Of a stretch of DNA of 6,432 nt, positions 6,339 through 6,432 are shown in pieces. How positions within the stretch are numbered: position 1 is the first letter of the stretch; the number at the start of each line of letters is the position of its first letter. The DNA lies in the NCBI GenBank assembly GCA_050251575.1, contig JBFWMP010000158.1:1-6432 (forward strand). The letters run 5' to 3'. A program made the position numbers and the translations under genes. Origin of the DNA: X23 sp050251575 (lineage in GTDB: Bacteria > Bacillota > Clostridia > SK-Y3). The notes under the pieces were generated by a model. It saw nothing but the letters and a program-made list of their open reading frames with translations, was not told the DNA's origin and did no database searches.

Positions 6339-6432
6339 TTATAAAAAATATTTTCTGACTCCCTCCCAAAAGTCCTCCGCCTCTAAATCAATAAGCATCA
6401 CGCACATTTTGTAAAGATTGTATAGTCCAGCT
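6339..6432 (-). pseudogene. 5' part of the interrupted membrane gene, ending in an in-frame TAA
   Basis: Thirty codons upstream of TAA (6341-6339) read AGLYNLYK (first eight), then through AEDFWEGVRKYFL to the stop, in the same frame as the 5778-6320 open frame. This aligns without gaps to residues 93-127 of the 259-residue paralog (AGSINLYK ... FFDGAKRYFFKIFAG), with 13 identities in 34 comparable positions. The TAA falls on the paralog's Lys123 (AAA). Homology continues past the stop (FVFG against IFAG), so a single substitution in a once continuous gene is the simplest explanation. The true start lies beyond the window. A base-call error in this A/T-rich stretch is the main alternative. 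Confidence 0.65.

Overview
The window is AT-rich and reads as a chromosomal housekeeping segment from a low-GC Firmicute of the class Clostridia. Three things suggest this: strong AGGAGG-type ribosome binding sites, consensus sigma-A promoters, and the gene order CarD-family regulator, PIN/TRAM membrane protein, ispD, ispF, proS, which I recognise as a clostridial arrangement. Every convincing gene lies on the minus strand, so transcription runs from high to low coordinates. No phage, CRISPR, integrase or defence genes are visible.

In transcription order, the right end (6432 to 4999) holds two adjacent, translationally coupled paralogous membrane proteins. The first is cut off by the window edge. 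It also carries an in-frame TAA at 6339-6341, exactly where its neighbour has a lysine codon, so it is probably a recent pseudogene or a gene split in two. A 278-base AT-rich gap follows, with three successive sigma-A-like promoters pointing at a CarD-family RNA polymerase-binding regulator (4720-4232). Next comes a YacL-type protein with membrane, PIN nuclease and TRAM domains (4168-3086). A hairpin terminator at 2970-2993 closes that block, and a candidate promoter whose -35 box lies in the hairpin's 3' arm would restart transcription.

The second block holds ispD and ispF, two steps of the non-mevalonate (MEP) isoprenoid pathway, overlapping by four bases. They are followed by proS, a prolyl-tRNA synthetase of the archaeal/eukaryotic type with a zinc-binding C-terminus. 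Between ispF and proS sits a GC-rich, palindromic, REP/MITE-like element of about 153 bp with imperfect terminal inverted repeats.

The genes are mostly ordinary core functions. I found no convincing new biological system. The points worth a second look are the interrupted membrane gene, the palindromic insertion, the stacked promoters in front of carD and the terminator/promoter overlap before ispD.
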